Shown here: piece after piece, positions 62,139-64,000 of the stretch
Numbering within the stretch: the stretch's first letter is position 1
How the letters are laid out: the number at the start of each line of letters is the position of its first letter
NCBI GenBank assembly: GCA_029204225.1
Contig: CM055107.1
Coordinates: forward strand, 6,052,873-6,116,872
DNA length: 64,000 nucleotides
Source: Diphasiastrum complanatum
Taxonomy: Eukaryota > Streptophyta > Lycopodiopsida > Lycopodiales > Lycopodiaceae
Direction of reading: 5' to 3'
Position numbers and translations under genes: made by a program
The notes under the pieces: generated by a model
The model's database searches: none
What the model was told of the DNA's origin: nothing
What the model saw: the letters and a program-made list of their open reading frames with translations, nothing else

Positions 62139-63775
62139 CTAGTTGAATTTCTCACAACCTTCTGGTTGATAAATAAAAATATCTTCTTGTATGTATCTGT
62201 GAAGGAATGTCGTCTGGACATCCATCTGATGAATGTCTAGATCCTCTGCAGCAACTATAGCCAGCAAGGTGCCAATAGATTGATGTTTTACTACTGGACT
62301 AAAGTTGTCAGTGTAATCTACTCCATAAGCTTGTTCATAACCTTTAACCACTGAACGAGCTTTCCAGTGAATATTGATCCATTTGGCTTAAGCTTTAGTT
62401 TGAAGATCCACTTAGTATCAATAGGTTTTATACTTGCAAGAGGATTAACAAGACTCCAAATCTTGTTTCTCATTAATGAATGGTACTCAGCATCCATAGC
62501 AGCTTTTCATTTGTCTGCATCTAACAATGACAGAGCTTCTGCAACAGAGGCAAGTTCTTCATGGCTTATAAATGCCTACGGGATGAAGCGACGATCAGGT
62601 TGTTGTCGTCGTCGTGCAAACCTTCGAACTACAAGTTCTTGAGTAGATGTTTCTCCTGGATGAATGTCAAGGATATCTTCAGCTTGTGGTTGAACAATTA
62701 TAGGTCTGGGCCTATCGATGGTGCTTGTAGTGGATTGATGGTGTAGGTCACATGAAGTTAAGTAGTCTGTCATTTCATCAGACATGTACTATCCCCCTGA
62801 ATCAGACCAGACCAGAATCAAGATACCAACCCATGGCATCTCTAATGGGTTCGTCTTGTACCATCAATGCCTTTTCATCTTCTTGAAAATTTCTGACAAA
62901 GTCAGAGCCTTCTTCTTAGTGTTGTTGCATCTTCTTTTTAGCTTTGTTGTGCTTGAGAATCCAACAGTCCTTGATGTCGTTATTAGTTCTCTTGTAGTAT
63001 ATGCAGAAGAGTTTAGTCTTGATAGGTTGTTGTTGTCGACTGTTTTGCGGTTGTTGTGGTTGTCGACCATTCTACAGTTGCTATGGTTGCATTGTTGTTT
63101 TGCGGTTGTTGTGGTTGCATTGAATCTGATTGTCCTGCCTTCGTCTTCTTGTCCTTGAAGTTCTTCTTCTTGGAACATTGCTTATTAGAGTACAATGCCA
63201 TTAACTTGGTACTTGTTGTAGAGAAGCTCTTTCTCCGTAAAGTCAGCTTCTACAGAGATAGCTTAGGAGTATTGCTCAGAAGCAACACCAGATTGTCATA
63301 GGAGGATGGAAGACTGACTAGAAGAGACATCATAGAATCCTTTTTGAAACAGGCAAACCTATAATAGCAGGTTGATTCAACAATTGCTTGAACTCATTCA
63401 GATGATACCTGACTGAGGTTCCTTCTCTCATTTTTAGGGTTAGGACCTTCTTTCTCAGTAAGAGACGAGACAAAACATCTAACATTTCATAAATGCTTGT
63501 CAAAATGTTCCATGCTTCTTTTGGGTTGGTACAGTTTGACACATGAGCTATCTGAGTGTCTTTCAACTTCAAGGATATGATGGCAAGAGCTTTGCCATCC
63601 TTTGCTTCCCATGTTGGTAGCATTTTTTGTTCCGCCGGTCTGGCTATCAAACCATTTATGTATTCCCATAGCTCCTTTTGAATCAAGATCATCCTCATCT
63701 TGAATTTCCACATGTGGAAATCGTCTTCGTTGAATTTGTTGATCAAGCGGATCTCTGAGATTGAAGTCTTCCATG
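62139..63775 (-). mobile_element. Ty1/copia remnant with gag fused to RT by internal deletion
   Basis: Gag starts near 63772 (frame-shifted within about 30 codons) and continues at 63746-63330 (FHMWKFKMRMILIQKELWEY). A decayed knuckle (CIYYKR...DC) and protease start (WYLDSG) follow near 62960-62820. The next readable block is the integrase-RT linker at 62785-62576 and then RT start (YGVDYTDNFSPVVKHQSIGT, DIHQMDVQTTFLHRYIQEDIF) at 62351-62139. Integrase and GAG-pre-integrase are missing. RT ends at the junction with the next element's LTR. Confidence 0.8.
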
Positions 63776-64000
63776 ATGATTCTCTCTAAACTGACACTAT
63801 ATGATCATGTTTGTCTCTTCAAAACGTTCAGATGTTTATACAGGTGTCAGAAGATCTTTTTGTAATTCAAATTATAGTTTAAAAGATCATTAACAGCCCT
63901 TGTACTTCATCCGTAGATCGGTTATTAGTGCATCGTAAAGTTGTGAAGATGTACAAAAAAAGAATCCCCTTCGTATGCGTCAAGAGTGTGAAAATGTGGC

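Overview
This is a land-plant nuclear window. Every gene I recognise is plant-type: a TRICHOME BIREFRINGENCE-LIKE (TBL) fragment, a dirigent protein, a BAG-family co-chaperone with a ubiquitin-like domain, and a long multi-exon gene of unknown function. Genes have GT-AG introns, base composition is AT-rich, and roughly a third of the window is recognisable retrotransposon, Helitron or microsatellite. I cannot fix the species; the repeat load and large introns would fit a fern, another seed-free plant, or a large angiosperm or gymnosperm genome.

Layout. 1-4.1 kb: about 400-bp diverged inverted repeats flank a broken TBL gene. 4.85-7.6 kb: a mosaic of Ty1/copia pieces and a Helitron Rep fragment. 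10.3-10.9 kb: a possible solo LTR. 11.9-21.5 kb: a promoter-proximal tandem duplication followed by a conserved gene of at least seven exons on the + strand; its second intron is about 4.9 kb and holds a foldback element and a hAT-type BED zinc-finger fragment, and its last large exon carries an in-frame TAA. 25.6-26.2 kb: a palindrome-ended MITE-like element. 26.8-30.7 kb: several tandem and direct duplications. 31.4-32.0 kb: an intact single-exon dirigent gene. 32.7-33.6 kb: decayed copia RNase H. 34.2-35.8 kb: two families of short hairpins with constant tetraloops. 36.9-38.9 kb: a decayed coiled-coil gene. 39.2-39.6 kb: a CATGCA array and a GA array.

40.1-48.6 kb: a nested block made of a chromodomain Ty3/gypsy pol with an in-frame internal deletion, the 5' end of a + strand copia element, and a nearly full-length but frame-broken copia element on the - strand with its LTR, primer-binding site and polypurine tract. 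54.1-55.9 kb: the BAG gene (four exons, - strand, open throughout). 58.8-63.8 kb: three further LTR-retrotransposon remnants, all on the - strand.

The host genes show no shared pathway. The dirigent protein acts in the cell wall/apoplast, TBL proteins acetylate wall polysaccharides in the Golgi, and BAG proteins regulate Hsp70. The most unusual signals are the covarying hairpin arrays, the inverted-repeat-flanked TBL fragment, the nonsense codon in the conserved gene, and the in-frame RT-integrase fusion.
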